Shown here piece by piece: positions 45,824 to 53,919 of a stretch of 64,000 nucleotides of DNA (position 1 is its first letter; every line of letters starts with the position of its first letter). This stretch comes from Aeromicrobium choanae (lineage in GTDB: Bacteria > Actinomycetota > Actinomycetes > Propionibacteriales > Nocardioidaceae), in assembly GCF_900167475.1 (NCBI RefSeq), contig NZ_LT796768.1:620001-684000 (forward strand), in the 5' to 3' direction. The position numbers and the translations under genes are program-made. A model generated the notes under the pieces. That model saw only the letters and a program-made list of their open reading frames with translations, had not been told where the DNA came from and searched no databases.

Positions 45824-46750
45824 TCATGCCGCGACACCCCCTCGCGACGCCGGGGCGTCGGGACTGGAGGTCAGGCGCAGGAAGACGTCCTCGAGGCCGA
45901 CGCCCACGTCGGCCAGCTGGTGCACCTCGATGCCCGCGCCGAAGGCGGCGGCGCCGACCTCGGCCGCGGGGACGTCGATGATGTCCACGCCGCCGGCCAC
46001 GGGCTCACGGCGCCAGCTCCGCTCGGCGGCGAGCGCCTCGATGCGGTCGGGCGCGGGCCCGGCCAGGCGCACGCGGGACTCCACGAGGGCGTGCAGGCCC
46101 TGGAGCGGCGAGGCGTGCACGAGGCGCCCGCCGGCGATGATGACGACGTCGTCGACAGTGTGCTGCACCTCGCTGAGCACGTGGCTCGACACCAGCACGG
46201 TGCGGCCCTCGGCGGCGAAGGCGCGCAGCAGGTGACGCAGCCAGACGATGCCCTGCGGGTCGAGACCGTTGGCCGGCTCGTCGAGGAGGATCACCTCGGG
46301 ATCGCCGAGCAGCGCGTAGGCCAGGCCGAGGCGCTGGCGCATGCCCATCGAGTAGCCGCCGACGCGGCGCTTGGCCGCGTCGGTCATGCCGACCAGCTCC
46401 AGCAGCTCGTGGCAGCGCGCGTCGGTGGCACCGACCTGGGGCGCGTAGACGCGCAGGTGGTCCAGGCCCGTGCGGCCGGGGTGGAAGCTCGAGGCCTCCA
46501 GCGCGGCGCCGACCGTGGATCCGGGCTGGTGGATCTCCTCGTAGCGCTTCCCGCCGATGAGGGCGTGGCCGCCGGTGGGCTTCACGAGCCCCAGCAGCAT
46601 GCGCAGGGTGGTGGTCTTGCCGGCACCGTTGGGGCCGAGGAATCCGGTCACCGCGCCGGGGCGGACGGTGAAGCTCAGGTCATCGACGGCCTTGACGGAA
46701 CCGAACTGCTTGGTCAGGTGATCGACGACGATGTCGGTCTCGGTTCGCAT
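45824..46750 (-). CDS. ABC-2 type transporter ATPase
   Basis: A 308-residue ATPase (DrrA/CcmA-like) with Walker A GPNGAGKTT, signature YSMGMRQR and Walker B VILLDEPANGLD. The C-terminal 80 residues follow the long ATPases of drug or lipid exporters. ATG lies six bases after a minus-strand TAGGGT and has no ribosome-binding site, so leaderless. First gene of the two-gene exporter operon. Confidence 0.9.
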   Translation of the reverse strand: MRTETDIVVDHLTKQFGSVKAVDDLSFTVRPGAVTGFLGPNGAGKTTTLRMLLGLVKPTGGHALIGGKRYEEIHQPGSTVGAALEASSFHPGRTGLDHLRVYAPQVGATDARCHELLELVGMTDAAKRRVGGYSMGMRQRLGLAYALLGDPEVILLDEPANGLDPQGIVWLRHLLRAFAAEGRTVLVSSHVLSEVQHTVDDVVIIAGGRLVHASPLQGLHALVESRVRLAGPAPDRIEALAAERSWRREPVAGGVDIIDVPAAEVGAAAFGAGIEVHQLADVGVGLEDVFLRLTSSPDAPASRGGVAA

Positions 46751-46811
46751 GTCTCGACCCTAACGTCAGGTTCAGTTTGGTCCGAGAGCGGTGCAAGCCC
46801 GTGTCGCGAGT

Positions 46812-46858
46812 GGCGCAGAAAAGCCCGCCACCGCGTGAGTGACGGGCGATTCTGCGCC
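46812..46858. terminator. Imperfect inverted repeat at the end of the sugar ABC operon
   Basis: Arms of 20 bases starting GGCGCAGAA pair with three mismatches around a short loop. It lies after the permease gene on the minus strand and upstream of the exporter promoter, so it is a likely terminator for the sugar operon. Confidence 0.5.
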
Positions 46859-46900
46859 GCTCGCCGTGCCGGGGGGACGACGCAGGGCGGCGGCGACGGC

Positions 46901-48127
46901 TCAGCCGCTACCGCTGCTCTTGCGCGCCTGGCGAGACAGCGAGTCGATGGTGACGGCCAGCAGCAGCACGGCACCCGTGACCATGTAGCGCACGTAGGCG
47001 TCGACGCCGACGAGGTTCAGGCCGCTGGTGATCGACTGCAGCACGAGCATCCCGAACAGCGCCGAGTACACCGAGCCGCGACCGCCGAAGAGGCTGGTGC
47101 CGCCGATCACCGCGGCGGCGATCGCCATCAGGTTGGTGTCCGTGCCGCCGCTGGTCTGGCTCACGGCCTGCAGGCGTCCGGCCGCCAGCACGCCACCGAA
47201 GGCGGCGAACATCGAGCACAGCGCGAAGACCGAGATGTACACGCGGTCCACACCGATGCCGGCGCGACGCGAGGCCTCCTCGTTGCCGCCGACGGAGAAC
47301 ACGTGCCGGCCCCACGTGGTGCGGCGCAGCAGGAAGTCCATCCCGATGATGACGCCCACCCACAGCAGCGGCATCGCGCCGATGCCACGGTCGATGTTGA
47401 GGTACCAGGCGACGCCGGCGACGGCCGCCGTGATCAGCACGGCCTTCACCACCACCGACTGCAGGCCCGGGGTCGAGAGGTTCGCCGCGGACCGGCGGCG
47501 GATCGTCCGCACCCGCGCGAGCAGGTACGCCAGGCCCACGACGCCCGCCAGGACGTACGAGAGCCACGGCGGCAGGAACGTGAAGTTGGCGAAATCGATC
47601 AGCGCCGAGTCGCCGGGCAGGTTCACCGTGCCGTTCGAGCCGAGCACCTGGAGCTGGGCTCCCAGGAAGGCCAGCAGTCCCGCCAGGGTGATGACGAAGC
47701 TCGGCACGCCGAAGCGGGTGTAGAGCACTCCGTAGAAGACACCGATCAGCAGGCCCGCGCACAGCGCAGCCAGGATCGAGCCGAGCAGCGGCCAGCCCTG
47801 GTAGACCAGCAGCACCGCGAGGATCGATCCCGAGAGACCCGACACCGATCCGACCGACAGGTCGATCTCGCCGAGCAGCAGCACCAGCACGATGCCCACC
47901 GAGATCATGCCGATCGTGGCGGAGTCCAGGCTCAGCTCGACCAGGTTGCGCGACGACAGGAACCGCGGGTTCATCGCGTAGAAGACGATCCAGATGACGA
48001 CCAGTCCGACGATCACGGGGATCATCCCGAGGTCGCCCGATCGCAGGCGCCGGCTCAGGTTGCCGAGCAGGGCCTTCGGCGACGTGTCCTGGACGAGGCG
48101 CTCGTCGGCGCGGTCCGCAAAACTCAT
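46901..48127 (-). CDS. xylH: Sugar ABC transporter permease, xylose type
   Basis: A 408-residue ribose/xylose-class permease with about ten membrane segments: GIVLVLLLGEIDLSVGSVSGLSG, GVPSFVITLAGLLAFLGAQL and GGTSLFGGRGSVYSALFG are family motifs. Start at MSFADRADERL; its ATG overlaps the ATPase stop (ATGA). XylH assignment rests on the partner binding protein. Confidence 0.85.
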   Translation of the reverse strand: MSFADRADERLVQDTSPKALLGNLSRRLRSGDLGMIPVIVGLVVIWIVFYAMNPRFLSSRNLVELSLDSATIGMISVGIVLVLLLGEIDLSVGSVSGLSGSILAVLLVYQGWPLLGSILAALCAGLLIGVFYGVLYTRFGVPSFVITLAGLLAFLGAQLQVLGSNGTVNLPGDSALIDFANFTFLPPWLSYVLAGVVGLAYLLARVRTIRRRSAANLSTPGLQSVVVKAVLITAAVAGVAWYLNIDRGIGAMPLLWVGVIIGMDFLLRRTTWGRHVFSVGGNEEASRRAGIGVDRVYISVFALCSMFAAFGGVLAAGRLQAVSQTSGGTDTNLMAIAAAVIGGTSLFGGRGSVYSALFGMLVLQSITSGLNLVGVDAYVRYMVTGAVLLLAVTIDSLSRQARKSSGSG

Positions 48128-48939
48128 GACTGCTCCTCGGGGAGGTCGACCTGCGGGATCGGGGACACGTCGGCTCCCTCGGCACGCGCGCGGCGGGCGG
48201 CCACGACGTTGTCCGAGGCGCCGGTGATCGCCGCGACCAGCTGGTCGGTGGTGACCTCGTCGATGGTGAACTCGGCCGCGTTGCGGCCCAGTCGCAGGAC
48301 GTAGATCCGGTCGGCCACGGCCTGCACGTCGGCCATGTTGTGCGAGATCACCACGACGCCGAGCCCCGACTCGCGCAGCCGCTCGATGAGGTTGAGCACC
48401 TCGGCGGTCTGGGCGACGCCGAGGGCGGCGGTCGGCTCGTCGAGCATGACGATCTTCGGCTCGCCCACCAGGCTGCGGGCGATGGCCACGGTCTGGCGCT
48501 GACCGCCGGACAGGGCGGCGATGGGGATGCGCACCGACGGGATCTTGGCGGAGAGCTGGCGCAGCAGCTCCCAGCTGCGCGACTCCATCGTCTCCTCGTC
48601 GAGGACGCCGGCGGAGGTCGCCTCCTGGCCGAGGAACAGGTTGGCCACGACGTCGAGGTTGTCGGCCAGGGCCAGGTCCTGGAAGACCGTGGCGATGCCG
48701 AGGGCCTGGGCCGACTTCGGACCGTGGATCTGGACCTCGCGGCCCTCCACCTCGATCGCGCCGGAGTCGGCGGAGTAGACGCCGGAGATGATCTTGACGA
48801 GCGTGGACTTGCCGGCGCCGTTGTCTCCGACGAGCGCCACCACCTCGCCGGGTCGCACGTCGAAGTCGACATCGGTGAGCGCCTGGACGGCACCGAACCG
48901 CTTGCCGACGCCGCGCAGGGAAAGCACGGGTGTGGTCAT
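48124..48939 (-). CDS. xylG: Sugar ABC transporter ATPase, single-domain
   Basis: A 271-residue ATPase: Walker A GDNGAGKST, signature LSGGQRQT and Walker B KIVMLDEPTAAL. E. coli XylG/RbsA have two fused ATPase domains (about 500 residues); this has one and must act as a homodimer. AGGAA precedes the ATG. Ends with an extra basic tail (AARRARAEGADV). Confidence 0.85.
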   Translation of the reverse strand: MTTPVLSLRGVGKRFGAVQALTDVDFDVRPGEVVALVGDNGAGKSTLVKIISGVYSADSGAIEVEGREVQIHGPKSAQALGIATVFQDLALADNLDVVANLFLGQEATSAGVLDEETMESRSWELLRQLSAKIPSVRIPIAALSGGQRQTVAIARSLVGEPKIVMLDEPTAALGVAQTAEVLNLIERLRESGLGVVVISHNMADVQAVADRIYVLRLGRNAAEFTIDEVTTDQLVAAITGASDNVVAARRARAEGADVSPIPQVDLPEEQS

Positions 48940-48976
48940 GGGAATTCCTGGGGTCGGACGAGTGAGGAAGAGGAAG

Positions 48977-49009
48977 CACGGTGGGGCCGGCCGGGCCGGC
49001 CCCACCGTG
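48977..49009 (-). other. Intergenic stem-loop between binding-protein and ATPase genes
   Basis: Two 16-base arms (CACGGTGGGGCCGGCC and complement) almost touch, so the real loop is a few bases wide. In binding-protein-first ABC operons such stem-loops often slow transcription or protect the upstream message, giving more binding protein than ATPase. That role is inferred. Confidence 0.6.
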
Positions 49010-49015
49010 GCTCAC

Positions 49016-50074
49016 TCAGGACAGACCGGCCTTCGTGCACGCGTCGGCGTACTCGGCGGTGCAGATCTGGTCGACGGTGTAGAACTCGTCCTTGACGACC
49101 GTGTCGCCCACGTTGTCCTGCTTGACCGAGATCGGGTCGAGGATGAACGAGGGCACGCCCTGGAAGTCCTCGGTGCCGCTGATGTCCTCGCCGTTGACGA
49201 GGTCGACGGCCAGCTCGGCGGCCTGCTCGGCCTCGGCCTTGATCGGCTTGTAGACGGTCATGAACTGCTGACCGGCGATGATGCGCTGGATCGCGGCGAG
49301 CTCGGCGTCCTGCCCGGTGATCGGCGGGACGTCGCCGGCGCCGGCGGATTTGAACGCGGCGAACACGCCACCGGCCTGGCCGTCGTTGGCGGCGTACACC
49401 CCGGCCAGGTCGCCCGGGTCGACCTTGTTGAACTGCGAGCTGGTGAACTTCTGGGCGTTGTCCGGGCTCCAGTCGGGGTTGTCGTACTCGGCCACGATGT
49501 TCAGGCCGCTGGCGTCGAGCACCGAGTGCGCGCCCTTCTTGAACTGCGCGGCGTTCGGGTCGGTGGGCGAGCCGTTCAGCATGAGGATGTCGCCCTTGTC
49601 GCCGGTGGCCTCCACGAGGGCCTCGCCCTGCATCTGGCCGACTCGCTCGTTGTCGAAGGAGATGTAGTAGTCGGCGCCCTCGATGAAGCGGTCGTACGCG
49701 ACGACCGGCACGTCGGAGCCCTGGGCGGACTTGACGATCGTGGTCGCGGCCTTGCCGTCGACCGGGTCGAGCACCAGCACGGACGCGCCGTTGGTGATCG
49801 CGGACTGGGCCTGCTGCTGCTGCTTGGACGCGTCCTGGTCGGCGTTGAGGTAGTCGACCTTGCAGTCGTCGCACAGCTCCTTGACCTTGGCCTCGAAGAG
49901 CGGCTTGTCGAAGCTCTCGTAACGGGTGGTCTTGGTCTCGGGAAGCAGGAGAGCGATGGTCTTGCCCTCGTCCGAGCCGCTGTCGCCGTCGTCGTTGGAG
50001 CCGCAAGCAGCGAGGCTGCCGAGGCCGATCGTCAGGGTCGCCGTCACCATGGCGACACGGGAGATGGTGTTCAC
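49016..50074 (-). CDS. xylF: Xylose-type sugar-binding lipoprotein
   Basis: A 352-residue periplasmic-binding-protein-like lipoprotein: signal with LTIGLGSLAAC (lipobox), then LLPETKTTRYESFDKPLFEAKV, YDRFIEGADYYISFDNERVG and TGQDAELAAIQRIIAGQQFMTVYKP, which closely follow XylF. GTG start with GGAGGAACT upstream. First gene of the sugar operon, divergent from the ROK regulator. Confidence 0.87.
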   Translation of the reverse strand: MNTISRVAMVTATLTIGLGSLAACGSNDDGDSGSDEGKTIALLLPETKTTRYESFDKPLFEAKVKELCDDCKVDYLNADQDASKQQQQAQSAITNGASVLVLDPVDGKAATTIVKSAQGSDVPVVAYDRFIEGADYYISFDNERVGQMQGEALVEATGDKGDILMLNGSPTDPNAAQFKKGAHSVLDASGLNIVAEYDNPDWSPDNAQKFTSSQFNKVDPGDLAGVYAANDGQAGGVFAAFKSAGAGDVPPITGQDAELAAIQRIIAGQQFMTVYKPIKAEAEQAAELAVDLVNGEDISGTEDFQGVPSFILDPISVKQDNVGDTVVKDEFYTVDQICTAEYADACTKAGLS

Positions 50075-50120
50075 AGTTCCTCCAAGAAATGTCGACCCCA
50101 CGTCGGCGTGGGGCATGACC

Positions 50121-50149
50121 AGTGAACTACGTCACAACTTTGACGTCAA
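50121..50149 (-). promoter_or_regulatory. Promoter and operator of the sugar ABC operon
   Basis: On the minus strand TTGACG (50149-50144) and TTCACT (50126-50121) are 17 bp apart. The word ACAACTTTGACGTCA (50134-50148, plus strand) covers the -35 and recurs with 13 of 15 identities before the ROK gene (50211-50225). TTGACGTCAA at 50140 is a perfect palindrome. Likely ROK-repressor target. Confidence 0.6.
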
Positions 50150-50204
50150 GAGATGAACGCAAATCCGGTCGCTACACCGTAAGGCATGACGTTGCCTTCA
50201 GGTC

Positions 50205-50233
50205 TTGACGACAACTGCGACGTCAGTCACAGT
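50205..50233 (+). promoter_or_regulatory. Promoter and operator of the ROK regulator gene
   Basis: TTGACG (50205) and CACAGT (50228) are 17 bp apart; CACAGT ends seven bases before the ATG. The spacer contains ACAACTGCGACGTCA (50211-50225), the second copy of the presumed ROK operator, so autoregulation is likely. Confidence 0.6.
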
Positions 50234-50240
50234 GGACGCC

Positions 50241-51389
50241 ATGTCCACCAGCCCCGGCTCGACCGCCGCCCTGCGCGCCTCCAACCAGAGTCGGGTCGTA
50301 CAGGCGGTACGCGAGGCCGGTGGCCTCAGCCAGGCCCAGATCGCCCGCCGGACGCAACTGGCCCCGGCCACCGTGTCGGGCATCATCCGCGAGCTCGTGG
50401 CCGCCGGCTTCCTGCAGTCCGAAGGCGGTGCCGGGCGCCGTGGCGCGACCGTCACGGTCTCGCGCGGTGCCGGCGTCGTGGCGGGCGTGGACTTCGGCCA
50501 CGCCCACCTGCAGGTCGCGCTGGCCGATCTCGGCGGCGAGATCAGCGACTCGCGCCTGGCCCCCCTCGCGCCGGACGCCCCGAGCGACGGCTCGTTGGCC
50601 CTGGCCCGCACGATGATCGACGACCTGCTCGGGTCGGCCGGCCTCGGCCACGACAGCCTGCGCGCGGTGGGCATGGCGATCCCCGCCCCGATCGGTCGCG
50701 ACGGGATCATCGACTCCGGCTCGATCCTGCCCGGGTGGGTCGGCGTGGAGGCCCGCGCCGCCGCCGAGAAGGTCTTCGAGCGCACCACCGTCGTCGACAA
50801 CGACGCCAACCTCAGCGCCCTGGCCGAGTGGAGGCTGGGCGCCGGGCGCGGTCATCAGGACCTCGTCTACATCAAGATCGCGTCGGGCGTCGGCTGCGGG
50901 CTCGTCCTGGACGGCCGGATCCACCACGGGGGCCTCGGCACCGCCGGCGAACTCGGTCACCTGACTATTGACGAGTCCGGTCCCCTGTGCCGGTGCGGCA
51001 GCCGCGGCTGCCTCGAGGCCTATGTCGGCGGCGCGGCCCTCATCGCCCAGTACGCCCCCACCGGCGGAGAGCTGGACGTTCCGGGGTTCGTCGAGCGGGC
51101 CCTGCGCGGCGACCAGGGCGCCCGCCGACTGATCGAGGACGCCGGCCGCCACCTCGGTGAGGCCGTCGCGGCGGTCGCGAACCTGCTGGGCCCCGAGGTC
51201 GTCGTGATCGGAGGCGACCTGGCGGCCGCCGGCGACCTGCTGCTGGACGAGGTCCGGGCCTCGATGCGCCGCCACGCCCTGACCCCGGTCGCCCGCGAGG
51301 TGCGGGTCACCGGCTCGGAACTGACCGGGCGCCCCTCGTGCGTGGGCAGCGTGCTGATGGCCCTCGAGGCCGTCGAGCTGCCGGGCTGA
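50241..51389 (+). CDS. ROK-family transcriptional regulator
   Basis: A 382-residue repressor-kinase-fold protein. An N-terminal winged helix (SQAQIARRTQLAPATVSGIIRELVAAGF, about 32-59) precedes a sugar-kinase-like domain with VDNDANLSALAEW and the zinc motif CRCGSRGCLEAY. Divergent from a xylose-type importer, it probably represses it until the sugar binds. ATG at 50241 is seven bases after CACAGT: leaderless. Confidence 0.88.
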   Translation: MSTSPGSTAALRASNQSRVVQAVREAGGLSQAQIARRTQLAPATVSGIIRELVAAGFLQSEGGAGRRGATVTVSRGAGVVAGVDFGHAHLQVALADLGGEISDSRLAPLAPDAPSDGSLALARTMIDDLLGSAGLGHDSLRAVGMAIPAPIGRDGIIDSGSILPGWVGVEARAAAEKVFERTTVVDNDANLSALAEWRLGAGRGHQDLVYIKIASGVGCGLVLDGRIHHGGLGTAGELGHLTIDESGPLCRCGSRGCLEAYVGGAALIAQYAPTGGELDVPGFVERALRGDQGARRLIEDAGRHLGEAVAAVANLLGPEVVVIGGDLAAAGDLLLDEVRASMRRHALTPVAREVRVTGSELTGRPSCVGSVLMALEAVELPG

Positions 51390-52496
51390 TCAGGCCAGCC
51401 GGGCCGCCGCGGCGGCGATGCGCTCGTCGGTGGCCGTGAACGCGAACCGCACGTGGTGCGAGCCCGTGGCCCCGTAGAAGTCACCCGGTGCGACGAGGAT
51501 GCCGCGATCGGCGAGCCAGTCCACCGTCTCGCGGCACGGCTCCCCGCGGGTGGCCCACAGGTAGAGCGACCCCTGCGAGTGGTCGATGCGGAAGCCCGCG
51601 CCCTCCAGCGCGGCGCGCAGCGTGGAGCGGCGCGCGAGGTACCGCTCGCGCTGCTCGTCGACGTGGACGTCGTCGCCCAGGGCGGCCTGCATCGCGGCGG
51701 CCACCGGCGTGGGCAGCATGAAGCCCAGGTGCTTGCGCACGGCCAGCAGTTCGGCGACCACCGACCTGTCGCCCACGACGAACGCGTCGCGGTAGCCGGC
51801 CATGTTGGACCGCTTCGAGAGCGAGTGCAGCGCGATGATGCCGTCGAGCGACCCGCCGTTGACCTCGGGGTCGAGCACCGAGACCGGCTCGCCCTCCCAG
51901 ACGAACTCCAGGTAGCACTCGTCGCTCACGAGCAGCGCGCCTGACTCGCGGCAGAAGTCCACCCACGCCTTGAGGTGCTCGCGCCCCACGACGCGACCGT
52001 GCGGGTTCGCGGGGAAGTTGATGAAGACCAGCTTCGGCCGCTGCGGACCGAACGCGACGCGCGAGTCCGTGGGGATCGCGGTGGCGCCCGCGTACGCGGC
52101 GCTCACGGCGTAGGTCGGGTAGGCCGTCTCCGGGAGTCCGACGACGTCGCCGGGACTGACGCCGAGCTGCACGCACAGGTTGGCGATGAGCTCCTTGCTG
52201 CCGATCGTGGCGAGCACGTTCTCAGTGCCCACCCCCGTGATCGCGAAGCGGCGCTCGAGCCAGTCGACGACCGCGCGGCGCAGCGATTCAGGCCCCAGGA
52301 CCGTGGGGTACCCCGGCGAGTCGGCGGCGGCGATCAGGGCCTGCCGCGCGACCTCGGGGGTCGGGTCGACCGGGGTGCCGATCGAGAGGTCGACGAGTCC
52401 GTCGGGGTGCTCGGCCGCGCGGGCCTTGGCGGCGGCGATCGTGTCCCAGGGGAAGTCGGGGAACCGTTCCGACACCCGGACGCCTGGCACCGTCAC
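51390..52496 (-). CDS. dapC: N-succinyldiaminopimelate aminotransferase
   Basis: A 368-residue fold-type I PLP aminotransferase: SLSKRSNMAGYR holds the PLP lysine, FPANPHGRVV and SDECYLEF complete the cofactor site. The arrangement with fdxA upstream (GTGA overlap) is that of dapC in mycobacteria. Acts in the succinylase lysine pathway together with dapD at 43 kb. It converges end to end with the ROK gene. Confidence 0.9.
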   Translation of the reverse strand: MTVPGVRVSERFPDFPWDTIAAAKARAAEHPDGLVDLSIGTPVDPTPEVARQALIAAADSPGYPTVLGPESLRRAVVDWLERRFAITGVGTENVLATIGSKELIANLCVQLGVSPGDVVGLPETAYPTYAVSAAYAGATAIPTDSRVAFGPQRPKLVFINFPANPHGRVVGREHLKAWVDFCRESGALLVSDECYLEFVWEGEPVSVLDPEVNGGSLDGIIALHSLSKRSNMAGYRDAFVVGDRSVVAELLAVRKHLGFMLPTPVAAAMQAALGDDVHVDEQRERYLARRSTLRAALEGAGFRIDHSQGSLYLWATRGEPCRETVDWLADRGILVAPGDFYGATGSHHVRFAFTATDERIAAAAARLA

Positions 52497-52816
52497 TCCT
52501 GGTTCTGCGGGGGCAGCGCCTTGATGAGCGGGTGGTCGTCGTCGATCACGCCCATCTTCGCCGCGCCGCCGGGCGAGCCGAGGTCGTCGAAGAAGTGCAC
52601 GTTCGCGTCGTAGTAGTCCTTCCACTCGTCCGGGGTGTCGTCCTCGTAGAAGATCGCCTCGACCGGGCAGACCGGCTCGCAGGCGCCGCAGTCCACGCAC
52701 TCGTCGGGCTGGATGTAGAGCATGCGGTTGCCCTCATAGATGCAGTCGACCGGGCACTCGTCCACACAGGCACGGTCCTTGATGTCGACACACGGCTGGG
52801 CGATCACATACGTCAC
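52493..52816 (-). CDS. fdxA: 7Fe ferredoxin
   Basis: A 107-residue ferredoxin with PCVDIKDRACVDECPVDC for the 3Fe-4S/4Fe-4S pair and CVDCGACEPVCPVEAI for the second cluster, followed by a long acidic C-terminus usual in actinobacterial FdxA. GTG start with GAAGGAG upstream. Electron carrier, possibly for P450 or redox enzymes. Confidence 0.93.
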   Translation of the reverse strand: MTYVIAQPCVDIKDRACVDECPVDCIYEGNRMLYIQPDECVDCGACEPVCPVEAIFYEDDTPDEWKDYYDANVHFFDDLGSPGGAAKMGVIDDDHPLIKALPPQNQE

Positions 52817-52901
52817 GGGCTTGCTCCTTCGGTTCTGCTCCAGTATCGCGTGCCCGACCCGAGTCGCGCTGGGCGGGTTCGCCTCATGAGATCGTGGCGT
52901 C

Positions 52902-53807
52902 GTGGATCTGGTCGGACGCCGCGTCTCCGTGCGGCATCGTGCGGCGGGTGGGGTGCGCGACGTCGTCGGCCGCGTGCTCAGCGCCGACCCCGACGGGCTG
53001 CGCATCGAGCGGCGCGACGGCGACCTCGCGTTCGTTCCCGCGGGCACGGTCCTGGCGATGCGCGTGGTCCCGGATCGGCCCGTGCGCACCCGTCCTGCCA
53101 CCGCCGTCTCCCCCGAGGACCTCACCCGGATCACGTCGCGCGGCTGGCCCGCCGTCGAGTCCGCGCCGCTGGGCGACTGGGAGCTGCGGGCGTCGGACGG
53201 GTTCACCGGCCGGGCGAACTCCGCAGCCGTGCACGGCGACTCCGGCGTGGAGGATCCGTTCGGCGCGGTCATCGACTTCTACACGACGCGCGGCCTGCGG
53301 CCGCTCGTGCAGCTGGTCGAGGACTCGCCCTGGCACCGGCGGTTCGTGGCGGCGGGCTGGACCGGTGTGGTCGACCAGCCCCCGGGCGCGATCGTGCAGG
53401 TGGCCGACCTGCGCTCGGCACCCGAGCCGGACCCCGAGGCAGTCGTCCGCGATCACGCCACCGACGCGTGGTTGGCGCTCTACGGGCGCGTTCGCGATCC
53501 CGCCGCCGCGCGCGCCGTGATGGAGGGGCCCGCGACCGTGGGGTTCGTGTCGATCGGCGACGTGGCGATCGGGCGCGTGGTGGTGACCGGCGAGTGGGCC
53601 GGGCTGGCCGCCGTGGAGGTCAACCCCGCCCACCGGCGCCGCGGACTGGCCCGGCGCATCGTCGAGACCTCGCTGGCCTGGGCCGTCGCCCACGGCGCCG
53701 ACAAGGCCTACCTGCAGACGATGCGCGACAACGCCCCCGCCCTCGCGCTCTACGAGCCCTACGGCTTCACGACGCACCACGCGTACCGCTACCTCACACC
53801 CGGCTGA
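52902..53807 (+). CDS. GNAT-family N-acetyltransferase with N-terminal extra domain
   Basis: A 301-residue protein. The first 60 residues look like a small beta-barrel domain (VGRRVSVRHR... DGLRIERRDGDLAFVPAGTV). The C-terminal GNAT domain has the acetyl-CoA loop VNPAHRRRGLARRIV and ends NAPALALYEPYGFTTHHAYRY. Acceptor unknown. GTG start; a TGAGAT -10 is less well spaced (nine bases) than at other leaderless genes. Confidence 0.82.
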   Translation: MDLVGRRVSVRHRAAGGVRDVVGRVLSADPDGLRIERRDGDLAFVPAGTVLAMRVVPDRPVRTRPATAVSPEDLTRITSRGWPAVESAPLGDWELRASDGFTGRANSAAVHGDSGVEDPFGAVIDFYTTRGLRPLVQLVEDSPWHRRFVAAGWTGVVDQPPGAIVQVADLRSAPEPDPEAVVRDHATDAWLALYGRVRDPAAARAVMEGPATVGFVSIGDVAIGRVVVTGEWAGLAAVEVNPAHRRRGLARRIVETSLAWAVAHGADKAYLQTMRDNAPALALYEPYGFTTHHAYRYLTPG

Positions 53808-53812
53808 CCCGC

Positions 53813-53907
53813 GGTGGTTTCGATATGCCGGCTCGTTCCTCGCCGTGCTACTCAACCACCGGTGATCGAGTGCCGGCGAGCTTGCGAGACGGTGTATCGA
53901 GATCACC
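53813..53907. repeat. Paired REP-like palindromic repeat (copy B)
   Basis: Two units of about 47 bp in opposite orientation: GGTGGTTTCGATATGCC to GCTACTCAACCACC (53813-53860), then GGTGATCGAG to TATCGAGATCACC (53861-53907). They share words with copy A at 19801, but the order of the two units is swapped. It lies between two convergent genes. Confidence 0.7.
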
Positions 53908-53919
53908 GTCTGCGCGAGG

